38,900 nt of DNA from an uncultured Bacilli bacterium. GTDB taxonomy: Bacteria; Bacillota_I; Bacilli_A; RF39; UBA660. Both the position numbers and the translations under genes were made by a program. Below, piece after piece: positions 1 through 8,354 of the stretch. The DNA lies in the NCBI GenBank assembly GCA_934098665.1, contig CAKOOO010000008.1, forward strand, positions 1 to 38,900, given 5' to 3'. The notes below the pieces were generated by a model. The model did no database searches. It was not told where the DNA came from and was given only the letters and a program-made list of their open reading frames with translations. The stretch's first letter is position 1, and each line of letters opens with the position of its first letter.

Positions 1-271
1 TCATTAAACCATCAGTTTTTAAAACTGGTCTAATGCCATAATAATTTTTAATATTATAATTTCTTATACTATCGCTTGTGTTTTGCTTTTTATTTAGACT
101 TTCATAAGTAGTTAAATACGAATTATTTTCGCCATATAAAAATTTAGTAAAATCTGTTTGAGATGCGCCTATTCCTTTTTCTCTAAAAACATTTAATTTA
201 TAAGGCATTTGTATTTCAGGTTCTGAAATAAATGTTAAGTATACTCCATTATTAACAGCTTTTTCTTCCAT
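1..271 (-). CDS. N-terminal part of a lineage-specific protein (cut by window edge)
   Basis: The open frame starts at an ATG at 271 behind AAGGAAGGAG and runs off the left edge, giving about 90 residues. The visible part contains SQTDFTKFLYGEN and then YYGIRPVLK. The GIRPVL motif and the layout before it resemble the N-terminus of the ATPase at 8738-10549 (DFAYLSGASYRK, then GVIRPIF) and the GVRPVISL motif of the surface protein at 32032. From memory, GVRPVL followed by a YGEYPQ-type block is common in proteins of Erysipelotrichales/RF39-like bacteria and resembles DUF6273. It follows the 714-aa gene after 19 bp, so the two are probably co-transcribed. Function unknown; whether an ATPase domain follows cannot be seen. 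Confidence 0.65.
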   Translation of the reverse strand, partial: MEEKAVNNGVYLTFISEPEIQMPYKLNVFREKGIGASQTDFTKFLYGENNSYLTTYESLNKKQNTSDSIRNYNIKNYYGIRPVLKTDGLM

Positions 272-290
272 AATAAACTCCTTCCTTTTT

Positions 291-2435
291 TTAAAGTAAT
301 TTTATTTTATAACTTTCTTTTTTTAGTTTTCTTACTTCACTATATTTAAGGTCAATATGTAACCTATAAATTTCTATTAAAATACTATCTAAATATTTAA
401 TAATTTCATTACTTTCCATATCACTATAATTAGTGTTTATTTTATTAATAATATTAGAAATCTCATTGTTAAATGGATCAATATCTAATATTTCTTTTTT
501 AGTTTTATCTATTTCAAATAAAATCATTGATAGATAATTTTTAATAGGTTCTTGATAATTAATTTGCATTTGCATATTTATATAATCATTTATAACACTT
601 AATATATCCTTTTTATTTAAATAATTTCTTATGCTAAGTAGTATTACATTTAAATATGTTCTTATGCTTATTATAAATTTTTTCATATCTTCATAAGGTT
701 TATTATCATTTGTTTTAAGATAGTTTTCTATTTTTTCTTTTTCTAATTTCAAATAATTTCTTAAATCATCAGTAATTTTTTCATTAGTAAAAGGAAGAAT
801 GTTATTAGATAAAAGGTAAAAGTCCTCCTCTAAAGAATTTGATATCATTACTTCTTCTTTATTTAAAATTCTTAATAAAAGATTTACTTCATCAAGCATA
901 TCATATACTTCAATATTTTTTTCAAAACCACTATATAAACTATCCTTTAGAATATTAAGTTTTACTAAAAGATTATTATAAAGCCCTTCCTCACTTTGAA
1001 GTGATAAACCGCCCTTTAAATTTGCTAATTCTTCGTTATATTTAATTAGTATTTCATTAACTTTATTTTTTACGTTTTCTTTATCAAGACCAAAGTAATC
1101 TATAGATAATATTTCTTCGATTATATCATCCGCCATTAAAGTTGTTTTATTTTCTTCTTGTTTTTCTTCAAACTTTTCTAACTTTTTATTTTCTAATTCA
1201 TCAATTACAAAATGAACATTATCATTTTTAAGCATTCTTTTTAATTTATTTTGATTTTTTTTAGAAAGCTGTGGTCCACATAACGTTATTTCAATGTCTT
1301 TTAAAGATGCTTTTTTACAAAAGTCATATAAAAAATATTTCCATTTTTTATTATCAAACATAAATTCTATACCTGGAACATATTTATCAAATTCTTTGTT
1401 AAACATATACTTTCTACTTTTTTTACTATCTAACTTTTTATCTAACAATATAAAATAATTTAAAAAATCTAAAAGTTCTTTTACGTTTTTATAATTTAAT
1501 GTTAATTTACTGTTTTTATCAAATATATATGAAAATTCTCTATTACCAATATTTATAATATTTTTAAATAACGCCTTGTTACAAGGAATTTTTAAGTTAA
1601 TAATTTCATTAAACGAAATCAATGAACGGTAAACTACTTCGCCATCAAAATTTTTATCAAAAACAAGTTGATTAATCTTTCCATCATAATTTACTAAAAA
1701 TTTTTCTATGTATTTAACTGTTTTTGGAATAAATATATTATAAAGAAGATGCCTTTTATATCTTAAATCATCCGAAAAACATTTTATGTTTCTTACTTCC
1801 CCTGGAATATCTATTTTTATTAAAGTTTTTGGTTTTTCTAAAATTATTTTCCCATTTTCATAATTAATGTCTATTTTTTTTATATGATTTGGAAGTTCAA
1901 TTTTTTCGAGAACTTCATTAAAAATCTTATATGATGCTTCATATAAATCTGTTCTGTCTACCTCTTTAACATCAAAAATTTCAGGTAATATAGTATCATT
2001 TAAATAATCATTCATTACACAAGTTTTCATTAACTTTTTATGAAGAATTTCTTTAACAAAACTTTTTGTATAAAAGGTATTAAGGCAAGTAAAATTATTA
2101 CCATTATCTTTCCACTCTAAAGGAACTAAATTATAAAAGTTTTTACCATCGAATATTATATCATCAGGTAAGCCCTGAACTTCATATTTTTCTTCATTAG
2201 TGGGTTCAATTTTTTCTTTCTTTTTGCAGTTAATTGTATCTACTTTAGGTATTAAAGAAACGCGTTCGTACTTTAATTTATCTATTAAGTTTTTATCTTT
2301 GATTAACCTTTTTTCAACTCCAAAAAAATATTTATTATTTTTAAATTTTAAAGTACTTTTAAATTTATCTATATTCCCCTCAATAAACATTGTAAGAAGT
2401 CCATCTTCATTAAAATCTAAATAAAGTTTATCCAT
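291..2435 (-). CDS. Hypothetical 714-aa protein with a coiled-coil-rich C-terminus
   Basis: No function recognised. I choose the ATG at 2435 (MDKLYLDFNEDG), which follows AAAGGGGG, rather than the longer frame to 2486. No signal peptide or membrane segment is seen. Residues around 90-150 contain VPLEWK and a KSFVKEILHKKL stretch that recalls the PVQWLV...IKKFM segment of the ATPase at 8738. The middle (about 190-330) has alternating I/L/F with IFIPKTVKYIEKF, which could be degenerate leucine-rich repeats of the BspA type. From about residue 450 on it is Glu/Lys/Asn-rich and helical. It probably forms an operon with the gene starting at 271. Promoter at 2458-2486. Confidence 0.75.
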   Translation of the reverse strand: MDKLYLDFNEDGLLTMFIEGNIDKFKSTLKFKNNKYFFGVEKRLIKDKNLIDKLKYERVSLIPKVDTINCKKKEKIEPTNEEKYEVQGLPDDIIFDGKNFYNLVPLEWKDNGNNFTCLNTFYTKSFVKEILHKKLMKTCVMNDYLNDTILPEIFDVKEVDRTDLYEASYKIFNEVLEKIELPNHIKKIDINYENGKIILEKPKTLIKIDIPGEVRNIKCFSDDLRYKRHLLYNIFIPKTVKYIEKFLVNYDGKINQLVFDKNFDGEVVYRSLISFNEIINLKIPCNKALFKNIINIGNREFSYIFDKNSKLTLNYKNVKELLDFLNYFILLDKKLDSKKSRKYMFNKEFDKYVPGIEFMFDNKKWKYFLYDFCKKASLKDIEITLCGPQLSKKNQNKLKRMLKNDNVHFVIDELENKKLEKFEEKQEENKTTLMADDIIEEILSIDYFGLDKENVKNKVNEILIKYNEELANLKGGLSLQSEEGLYNNLLVKLNILKDSLYSGFEKNIEVYDMLDEVNLLLRILNKEEVMISNSLEEDFYLLSNNILPFTNEKITDDLRNYLKLEKEKIENYLKTNDNKPYEDMKKFIISIRTYLNVILLSIRNYLNKKDILSVINDYINMQMQINYQEPIKNYLSMILFEIDKTKKEILDIDPFNNEISNIINKINTNYSDMESNEIIKYLDSILIEIYRLHIDLKYSEVRKLKKESYKIKLL

Positions 2436-2439
2436 AAAT

Positions 2440-2486
2440 CCCCCTTTGGCATGGATTATTTTATCATAAATAAGCTTATTATACAA
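2440..2486 (-). promoter_or_regulatory. Promoter and GGGGG leader of the 714-aa gene
   Basis: On the minus strand TTGTAT (2486-2481), 17 bp, TAAAAT (2463-2458), 13 bp, GGGGG (2444-2440), then the ATG at 2435. Four other genes in the window share this -10/N13-14/GGGGG/start spacing (see findings). Confidence 0.55.
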
Positions 2487-2562
2487 TAATCAATGTAAAT
2501 ATATTATTTAAAGTAGTAATAAATAAAAAAGTATGATAAGATAATTTTAAGGAAGTGAAAGT

Positions 2563-3195
2563 GTGAAAAAATTTTTTATAACATTACTTATTATAGGTGT
2601 GTTAGTTGGAGGTTTTTTTGGTTTTAAAAAATATAAAGCTAATAAAATTGAAGAAAAACGTATAGCGGATGCTAAAAAAACTTGGCATGTAGAAATACTT
2701 AATGATTACATAAATGTACGTGATCATGCTGATAGATATTCAAACATAATTGGTAAAGTTGAAAAAGGTGGGATATATAAAGTTATTAAAAATGATTTAA
2801 ATGACCCTAACCTTTATTGGTATTATGTACAGCTTCCCGAAGGTAAAAAAGGTTGGATAGCAAATAATACGTCAGGAACATATCTAAAGGATGTAGATAA
2901 TCCCCAGGATATTGCAATACCTATTATAAAATTTAAGGATAATGTATACAAAGTAGTTAGTATAAATGATATTAATTATAACCATTTAATTGCATGGGAT
3001 GATAAAGATGATTATACAATAACTCATGAAGTTTACCATGAAGTTGATACTTTAAGAAATATCAACCAATACTGGATAAAATATACTATAACTGATGCAT
3101 CAGGAAAGCATTCCTCAAAGACACAAAAAATTGAATTTGAAAATGATCCAAGTGAAGATGAAGTAACATCATTTGCCTATTATGACCCAGAATAA
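2563..3195 (+). CDS. Membrane-anchored SH3-domain protein
   Basis: A GTG start at 2563 follows AAGGAAG. Residues 4-22 (FFITLLIIGVLVGGFFGF) form one membrane segment or uncleaved signal anchor, followed by Lys/Glu-rich sequence, so the rest should be outside the cell. Residues about 45-110 form a bacterial SH3 domain: VRDHADRYSNIIGKVEKG, then WYYVQLPEGKKGWIANN. Such domains usually bind peptidoglycan or cell-wall ligands. The C-terminal 100 residues (YKVVSINDINYN, HEVYHEVDTL) look like a beta-rich extracellular domain that I do not recognise. No catalytic domain is present, so a cell-wall sensor or binding role is an inference. Monocistronic, divergent from the 714-aa gene and convergent with the phosphoketolase gene. 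Confidence 0.8.
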   Translation: MKKFFITLLIIGVLVGGFFGFKKYKANKIEEKRIADAKKTWHVEILNDYINVRDHADRYSNIIGKVEKGGIYKVIKNDLNDPNLYWYYVQLPEGKKGWIANNTSGTYLKDVDNPQDIAIPIIKFKDNVYKVVSINDINYNHLIAWDDKDDYTITHEVYHEVDTLRNINQYWIKYTITDASGKHSSKTQKIEFENDPSEDEVTSFAYYDPE

Positions 3196-3226
3196 AAGCT
3201 TAAGAAATTTTTCCTTAAGCTTTTTT
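3194..3226 (+). terminator. Rho-independent terminator between convergent genes
   Basis: AAAAGCTTAAG (3194-3204), a 9-nt loop, then CTTAAGCTTTT (3214-3224) in a T6 run. It overlaps the stop codons of both convergent genes and can serve the plus strand best. Confidence 0.85.
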
Positions 3227-5543
3227 ATTTGAATTTCCATTCTCTAACTTCTTTTATATCTATACCATATTGTTTTATATATGTACTATGTTTTTTAAGC
3301 ATATCTTCACAGTACTTTATTACTTGTTCTTTACCTTTTATTTTAACATATTTTAAAGCATTAATTACTAAATTAAATCTATCAATTTTATTTTGAACTC
3401 TCATATCAAATGGTGTTGTAATAGTGCCCTCTTCCATATAACCAAAAACATGCATATTTTGATTATCTCTATTATAAGTAAGTTCATGAATAAGATTTGG
3501 ATAACCATGAAAAGCAAATATAATTGGTTTATCTTTAGTAAAAATTTTATTATATTTACTATTTGTAAGTCCATGAGGATGTTTATCGTTTGAAACAAGA
3601 CGCATTAAATCAATAACGTTTACTACTCTAACTTTTAATTTGGGAAGTTTTTCTTTTAAAATCGTGGAAGCTGCAATGATTTCTATATTAGGTGTATCTC
3701 CACATGATGCTAAAATAACATCTGGTTTTCCTTCATCATTTGAACACCATTTAAAAATTCCTACTCCTTTTGTACAATGCTCTATTGCCTCTTTTATTGA
3801 AAGCCATTGATATGATGGATGCTTTGAGGCAATTACTACATTAATATAATTTTCGGTATTTAAGCAGTGGTCCACAGTGGAAATTAAAGTGTTTGCATCT
3901 ATTGGAAGATAAATTCTTACTATTTCACTTTTTTTAGTAACTATATGATTTAAAAATCCTGGGTCTTGATGAGTATAACCATTATGATCCTGCTGCCATG
4001 TATGACTTGTTAATATATAGTTAAGTGATGGAATATCTTTTCTCCATGAAATTTGATTACACATTTTAAGCCATTTTGCATGTTGCGATGCCATAGAATC
4101 TACAATTCTTACAAAGGCTTCATAAGAGTCAAAAATACCGTGTCTACCAGTTAAAATATAGCCTTCGAGTAAACCCTGGCAAACATGTTCTGATAAAAAT
4201 GAATCAATTACTCTACCTTCATTATTTAAATATTCATCATATGAATAAATATTTCCTTCGAACTGTCTATTAGTTTTTTCAAAAACACAGTTAAGTCTAT
4301 TTGATAAAGTTTCATCCGGAGCAAATAGTCTAAAATTATTTGTATTATTATTTATGACATCCCTTAAATATTTACTAAGCTCAATCATATCTTGTGATTT
4401 TACATCACCATGATTTGTTTTTACTTCATAACTTGTAAAATCAGGTAATACTAATTTTTTAGGTTTTAATCCACCATTTGCATATACACTTGCACCCATT
4501 TTCTTTGTATCAACAGGAAGTATCCATCTAACTTCTTTTTTTATTTTACCTTTTGCATCAAATAAGTCTTCGGGATGATAACTTTTTAGCCAATTATAAA
4601 GTAAATTTAAATCATCATCATTTTTTATTTCAAGTGGTACTTGATGTGCTCTAAATGTTCCTTCGATATTTTTACCATTTACTACTTTTGGACAAGTCCA
4701 TCCTTTTTTTGATTTTAAAATTATAAATGGATAATAAAATCTTTTGTATTTTCCTTTTGCATACTCAAATTTAATTTTATTAAAGCGTTTAATACTATAT
4801 TCTAAAGCTTTTTGCATAGTATCAAACGGATTAAAAAGATTGGTATCTACAATAATCGGTTCATATCCATAACCATAAATTAAACTTTTTAGTTCTTCTT
4901 CACTAATGCGAGCAAATATTGATGGGTTTGCTATTTTATATCCATTTAGGTTAAGTATTGGAAGTACAAAACCATCTTTTTCAGGATTAATAAATTTATT
5001 TAAATGTAAACTTGTGGCAAGTGGACCTGTTTCCATTTCGCCATCTCCAATAACGCACGCTGCAATTAAATTTGGATTATCAAGTACTGCACCATAAGCA
5101 TGTGCAATGCTATAACCAAGCTCGCCACCTTCATTAATTGAACCAGGTGTTTCCGGTGCCGCATGAGAGGGAATTCCCCCAGGAAAAGAAAACTGTTTAA
5201 ATAGTTTTTTTAGTCCTTCTTCATCTTCACTAATATTTGGATAAAATTTTGTATAAGTACCTTCAGCATATGTATTTGCTACCATAGCATTTCCACCATG
5301 ACCTGGACCAGAAATATAAATCATATCTAAGTTATGCTTTTTTATTAAATAGTTTAAATTTGTATATATAAAATTTTGTGATGGTACAGTTCCCCAGTGA
5401 CCCACTAGTTTCTTTTTTATATCAGTCATTTCTAATTTTCTTTTTAAAAGTGGATTATCAAGTAAATATAACTGACATGCAGATAAATAATTTACTAAAT
5501 CAAAATATTTTTGTAAACTTTCTATTTCATATTTTTTTAACAT
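3225..5543 (-). CDS. xfp: Xylulose-5-phosphate/fructose-6-phosphate phosphoketolase
   Basis: TPP-dependent phosphoketolase that phosphorolytically cleaves xylulose 5-P (and usually fructose 6-P) to acetyl-P plus glyceraldehyde 3-P (or erythrose 4-P). It is the key step of heterofermentative sugar breakdown in the cytosol. Visible family signatures are HWGTVPSQNFIYTNLN, the GPGHGG block, the TPP motif beginning GDGEMETG and ending about 30 residues later in NLNGYKI, the SEHVCQGLLEGY block, and SHTWQQDHNGYTHQDPGF in the pyrimidine-binding half. About 772 aa, close to the usual 790-820. I choose the ATG at 5543, 10 nt after AAAGGG, rather than the in-frame TTG at 5552. Single gene. With ldh in the same window it suggests lactate/acetate fermentation. 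Confidence 0.95.
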   Translation of the reverse strand: MLKKYEIESLQKYFDLVNYLSACQLYLLDNPLLKRKLEMTDIKKKLVGHWGTVPSQNFIYTNLNYLIKKHNLDMIYISGPGHGGNAMVANTYAEGTYTKFYPNISEDEEGLKKLFKQFSFPGGIPSHAAPETPGSINEGGELGYSIAHAYGAVLDNPNLIAACVIGDGEMETGPLATSLHLNKFINPEKDGFVLPILNLNGYKIANPSIFARISEEELKSLIYGYGYEPIIVDTNLFNPFDTMQKALEYSIKRFNKIKFEYAKGKYKRFYYPFIILKSKKGWTCPKVVNGKNIEGTFRAHQVPLEIKNDDDLNLLYNWLKSYHPEDLFDAKGKIKKEVRWILPVDTKKMGASVYANGGLKPKKLVLPDFTSYEVKTNHGDVKSQDMIELSKYLRDVINNNTNNFRLFAPDETLSNRLNCVFEKTNRQFEGNIYSYDEYLNNEGRVIDSFLSEHVCQGLLEGYILTGRHGIFDSYEAFVRIVDSMASQHAKWLKMCNQISWRKDIPSLNYILTSHTWQQDHNGYTHQDPGFLNHIVTKKSEIVRIYLPIDANTLISTVDHCLNTENYINVVIASKHPSYQWLSIKEAIEHCTKGVGIFKWCSNDEGKPDVILASCGDTPNIEIIAASTILKEKLPKLKVRVVNVIDLMRLVSNDKHPHGLTNSKYNKIFTKDKPIIFAFHGYPNLIHELTYNRDNQNMHVFGYMEEGTITTPFDMRVQNKIDRFNLVINALKYVKIKGKEQVIKYCEDMLKKHSTYIKQYGIDIKEVREWKFK

Positions 5544-5584
5544 ATTAATCAAACCCTTTACTATAAATAATTATACAAAAAAAA

Positions 5585-5613
5585 TATTAAAAAAACTAGA
5601 GGTATTTTAGTTT
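5585..5613 (-). terminator. Terminator downstream of the dinD remnants
   Basis: On the minus strand AAACTA (5613-5608), a 9-nt loop, TAGTTT (5598-5593), then a U-rich run. It lies between the broken dinD copies and the phosphoketolase gene. Confidence 0.5.
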
Positions 5614-5775
5614 ATTAAATAATAAGTACAATTTTAATTTTTATAATCCATTACTTTTTAACTAATAATATTTTTTATTTTTCTTTTTAAGATTAGCATT
5701 CTAGACTTCTAAATAACTGATATATTTTGATAATTTATAATCGTTAATATACTCAACTTTACCTTTACCAGTTCA

Positions 5776-5805
5776 TATTGGCTTCCTGAACACAGGAAGC
5801 CAATA
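5776..5805. repeat. dinD palindrome P1
   Basis: Perfect inverted repeat: TATTGGCTTCCTG (5776-5788), loop AACA, CAGGAAGCCAATA (5793-5805). It sits in a dinD fragment at the codons where intact DinD reads HFPDVRKM (here WLPVFRKP) and marks the fusion point of two dinD pieces. Confidence 0.9.
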
Positions 5806-5904
5806 AGAATCATTACTATTACCATTTTGTGCTATTAAGTAACAAGCATATCTGAATAATTTATAATCAGAAACTTCTCTTTGACCACCTTTACCTAAAT
5901 TTAT

Positions 5905-5928
5905 CATTTTTCCCACTTGGGAAAAATG
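5905..5928. repeat. dinD palindrome P2
   Basis: Perfect inverted repeat: CATTTTTCCCA (5905-5915), loop CT, TGGGAAAAATG (5918-5928). It lies in the truncated dinD copy at the codons HFSQVGKM. Confidence 0.9.
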
Positions 5929-6121
5929 TTCTAACACATTATTATTGCTAACATTACAAGCAACTTGTGCACTTTTTAATACATTGCAAAATTTATCACA
6001 CCTTTTATACTCCAATACTTTTTGTAGTTTTCTAGCATACCAATATTCATTTCCATATTCATCAATATGTTTAATGCTTTCAAAAATTGTTTCATTATAA
6101 TTTTCTAAATTGTTTTTCATT

Positions 6122-6157
6122 TTTGACCATTTTGCCGGCACCGGCAAAATGGTCAAA
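6122..6157. repeat. dinD palindrome P3
   Basis: Perfect inverted repeat with 17-bp arms, TTTGACCATTTTGCCGG (6122-6138), loop CA, and its complement (6141-6157). Read on the minus strand it encodes DHFAGAGKMV, the DinD motif DHFPDVRKMV, so it is a minimal relic of another dinD copy. It directly abuts ATG 6120. Confidence 0.9.
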
Positions 6158-6178
6158 TTAAATAATATATCAAGTTAG

Positions 6179-7006
6179 TTACTTTTTAATTAATAAGTTT
6201 TTTTCTTTTGCTAATTCTTTTAAACTTTTTTTTGGTGATGGTAAATCTTCAGGCATAGTACCTCCTAATTCTTTAATTGCATTTCTTACCTTTTTGCCAA
6301 CTTCAAAGTGAACCGAATTTGCAGTATACTCATTATCTACATTATCTCTTTTTAATTTAGCATCTGTTTGAGCAATTCTAAATATATTATCTGCAAGTTC
6401 TTCACTACCCATATTATCAAGTATGTCTTCTCTATATCTTAATTTTTTTCTTTTAAAAATATCATCTGCTGTTTCACCATTATATAGGCCTTTATAACCA
6501 GCATTATGAAACCTTGCTAAATCTTTTACTCCACTATTAACTGCTGTTTTATTTAAATTATAGTTTCCTTTTCTTGCCTGATTTCTTCGATATAATCTTT
6601 TTTCATCTTCGGTTAAACTATTGTATTCTTGCTCAATTAATTCTTGTTTTCTTGTTTGAATAGCAAAATAAGTTTGAGCAAGGGCAATTACTTTTTTTCG
6701 ACTATCACCATTTTGAGCAATAAGATAACAAGCATATCTTGATAGTTTATAATCATTTAATTCTCTTTGAGTTTTTGAACCTATTGAAACCATTTTCCTG
6801 ACATCAGGAAAATGGTCCTGTAATTTATAATTGCTACTTATACAAGAACATTTTGCTTTATTTATTATCTTTTCAAAATTTTCCCATTTACTGTACTCTA
6901 ATACTTTTTGCAATTCCCTAGCATACCAATATTCATTACCATATTCATCAGTATGCTTAATACTTTCAAAAATTGTTTCATTATATTTTTCTAAATCGTT
7001 TTTCAT
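6179..7006 (-). CDS. dinD: DinD, DNA-damage-inducible protein D homologue
   Basis: 275 aa, matching E. coli DinD (about 274 aa) from end to end. Conserved blocks include EYWYARELQKVLEY, LSRYACYLIAQNGDSRK, TYFAIQTRKQEL, GYKGLYNG, DNMGSEELADNIFRIAQTDAKL, HFEVGKKVRNAIKELGGTMPEDLP. The N-terminal part is related to BRO/antirepressor-type DNA-associated domains. E. coli DinD is SOS-induced and acts on RecA filaments; the role here is inferred by homology only. Strong SD (AAAGGAGGT) 7 nt before ATG 7006. An imperfect tandem copy follows at once (6120 down), and palindrome P4 lies inside the gene at HFPDVRKM. No canonical LexA box (GAAC-N4-GTTC type) is seen upstream. Confidence 0.93.
   Translation of the reverse strand: MKNDLEKYNETIFESIKHTDEYGNEYWYARELQKVLEYSKWENFEKIINKAKCSCISSNYKLQDHFPDVRKMVSIGSKTQRELNDYKLSRYACYLIAQNGDSRKKVIALAQTYFAIQTRKQELIEQEYNSLTEDEKRLYRRNQARKGNYNLNKTAVNSGVKDLARFHNAGYKGLYNGETADDIFKRKKLRYREDILDNMGSEELADNIFRIAQTDAKLKRDNVDNEYTANSVHFEVGKKVRNAIKELGGTMPEDLPSPKKSLKELAKEKNLLIKK
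6788..6815. repeat. dinD palindrome P4
   Basis: Perfect inverted repeat inside intact dinD: ACCATTTTCCTGA (6788-6800), loop CA, TCAGGAAAATGGT (6803-6815). It encodes DHFPDVRKMV on the minus strand. Confidence 0.9.
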
Positions 7007-7053
7007 TTTTTTACCTCCTTTTTAACAATTTAAATTTATATAAATTGTAGTAA

Positions 7054-7065
7054 GGTAATTTTACC
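7054..7065. promoter_or_regulatory. Small dyad upstream of dinD
   Basis: GGTAATTTTACC, a 12-bp near-palindrome 48 bp before the dinD start. A second small hairpin (CGGTT-GAA-AACCG, 7086-7098) lies further out. Either could be an operator. The assignment rests on position only; I could not place a convincing dinD promoter. Confidence 0.25.
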
Positions 7066-7182
7066 CCCTACACTTATATTATTACCGGTTGAAAACCGTT
7101 TTCCTTTTTTTTTAGAGTAAATTTGTTAAAAAAAGTTAAAGTTTGACATTTTTTTGTAAAGCAAGTATATTTTATTAGTCAT

Positions 7183-7205
7183 AAAAAAACTAGAGTTATC
7201 TCTAG
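7183..7205 (-). terminator. Terminator of the MoxR/VWA operon
   Basis: On the minus strand CTAGAG (7205-7200), loop ATAA, CTCTAG (7195-7190), then T7. It starts 5 nt after the stop of the gene at 7211. Confidence 0.85.
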
Positions 7206-7210
7206 CAATT

Positions 7211-8353
7211 TTACTTTCTTTTAGCATTTGTTAGCATATCTTCATTAATATAAATAACTTTCCCACCTGGAGGACAAATTTCAATGTTTCCAAAAACCAT
7301 CCATATTGCATCAACACTTTTTTGGGGCATATTTGCATAACCATCTGTAAAAATTATTTTATTATCACATCTATTTGTAAAAGCATTTACGGCAACATCA
7401 AAATTAGTGCCACCACCACCCTCAAAGGTCATATTGTCAATATCTAGTTTGCTTTTTATTTCTTTAAATCCATAAAACCTCGTATCAAAACATCCAACTT
7501 TTATTTTCGAAGCATTTAAAATATTTTTACATTCTTTTAAAAAACTTTTTAAAAGTTCTTCATTAATAGAACCACTTGTATCAAGAACTATTTCTGTTTC
7601 ACAGTAAAAGTACCTTTCAAGTGTTGGCATTAAAACACCATTTTCAATATATGCATTTTGATATGACCAGTCAACATCACACTTACAATTTTCTTTCAAA
7701 AGGTATTGCCAGTCTATATAGTTTTTACTAGTTCCTATATTAGAAAGATGAATATTTTTTTTATTTTCAATTATTGATGTAGAAGATAGTTTTTCTTTTA
7801 ACTTCTCAAGTGCTTTTCTTTTTTCGTTAAGATTTTCCTTAAAACATCTTTTTTCACTTATCTTATGTGATTTTTCATTAGAACTATTTATATTATTTGA
7901 AATAGCATCTTTCCATATTTTATGATTATCATGGCCACTTTCACTATAATTATTTTTAAAATTTTCTTTATCATTTTTTAAAATTTCATAAAGCCCCTCA
8001 CTATCATATTTAATAGCTCCATTTATATTAGTAGCTCCATTTACCATTTTAAGACCATCATTTTTTAAAAACGCATTAATTACAGCATCTGTGGCAATAT
8101 TCCAAAGTCTTTCATCTTTATCCTTACTTCTTAAAATATGGTTAAAAGCAATATGACATACTTCATGAGCAAATACAAATAATTTTTCACTATCATCTAA
8201 AGTATCCATAAAATTTTTGCTATAATATATAACTTGTCCATCAGTCGCAGCAGTTTGTACACTTTCCATTTCTTTATACTTTACATTTGAAATAACTCTT
8301 CCAAAGAAAGGATATTTTATAAGAAGTTTATTTTTAATTTTTTCAATATCCAT
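7211..8353 (-). CDS. VWA-like/putative metallopeptidase protein (DUF2201 type)
   Basis: 380 aa with two domains of the family that usually accompanies MoxR ATPases. The N-terminal putative metallopeptidase domain carries HEVCH at residues 63-67 in FVFAHEVCHIAFNH, a zinc HExxH motif. The C-terminal von Willebrand A-like domain starts around residue 253 with VLDTSGS (MIDAS DxSxS at 258-262), followed by FTDGYA. The linker (about 120-205) is hydrophilic and low-complexity. No signal peptide, so cytosolic. It starts at ATG 8353 behind AAAGGA, 1 bp after the stop of the preceding gene, and is the last gene of the three-gene operon. In this family the VWA protein is thought to bind a substrate or metal while the ATPase remodels it; the target here is unknown. 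Confidence 0.88.
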   Translation of the reverse strand: MDIEKIKNKLLIKYPFFGRVISNVKYKEMESVQTAATDGQVIYYSKNFMDTLDDSEKLFVFAHEVCHIAFNHILRSKDKDERLWNIATDAVINAFLKNDGLKMVNGATNINGAIKYDSEGLYEILKNDKENFKNNYSESGHDNHKIWKDAISNNINSSNEKSHKISEKRCFKENLNEKRKALEKLKEKLSSTSIIENKKNIHLSNIGTSKNYIDWQYLLKENCKCDVDWSYQNAYIENGVLMPTLERYFYCETEIVLDTSGSINEELLKSFLKECKNILNASKIKVGCFDTRFYGFKEIKSKLDIDNMTFEGGGGTNFDVAVNAFTNRCDNKIIFTDGYANMPQKSVDAIWMVFGNIEICPPGGKVIYINEDMLTNAKRK

Positions 8354-8354
8354 A

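Larger units (their letters stand above)
5709..6120 (-). pseudogene. Broken dinD copy fused to a second dinD fragment
   Basis: The frame from ATG 6120 begins MKNNLENYNETIFES, almost the same as the intact dinD at 6179-7006, and follows it through SDYKLFRYACYLIAQNG. It then leaves the alignment at NGNSND and continues YWLPVFRKPI, a TGA stop (5775-5773), then in the same frame TGKGKVEY and INDYKLSKY up to a TAG at 5709. That tail re-aligns with residues about 60-90 of DinD (HFPDVRKM to NDYKLSRY). So this is a 5' copy joined to an internal piece of a further copy. No SD precedes ATG 6120; a 36-bp palindrome abuts it. The last two thirds of DinD are missing. Probably not a functional protein. Confidence 0.8.

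Noticed and set aside
6122..6157. P3 palindrome as a simple terminator of intact dinD
   Set aside because: No U tract follows it in the direction of transcription, and its sequence encodes the DinD motif DHFxxxxKMV, so it is better explained as a dinD relic.
5776..6815. CRISPR-like array in the dinD palindrome region
   Set aside because: Palindromes differ in sequence and are spaced irregularly (about 110-650 bp); no repeated unit with spacers.
7143..7171. Plus-strand TTGACA-N17-TATATT promoter
   Set aside because: Good match, but it faces the terminator of a minus-strand operon with no plus-strand ORF or RNA after it. Probably chance in AT-rich DNA, so not listed as a feature.
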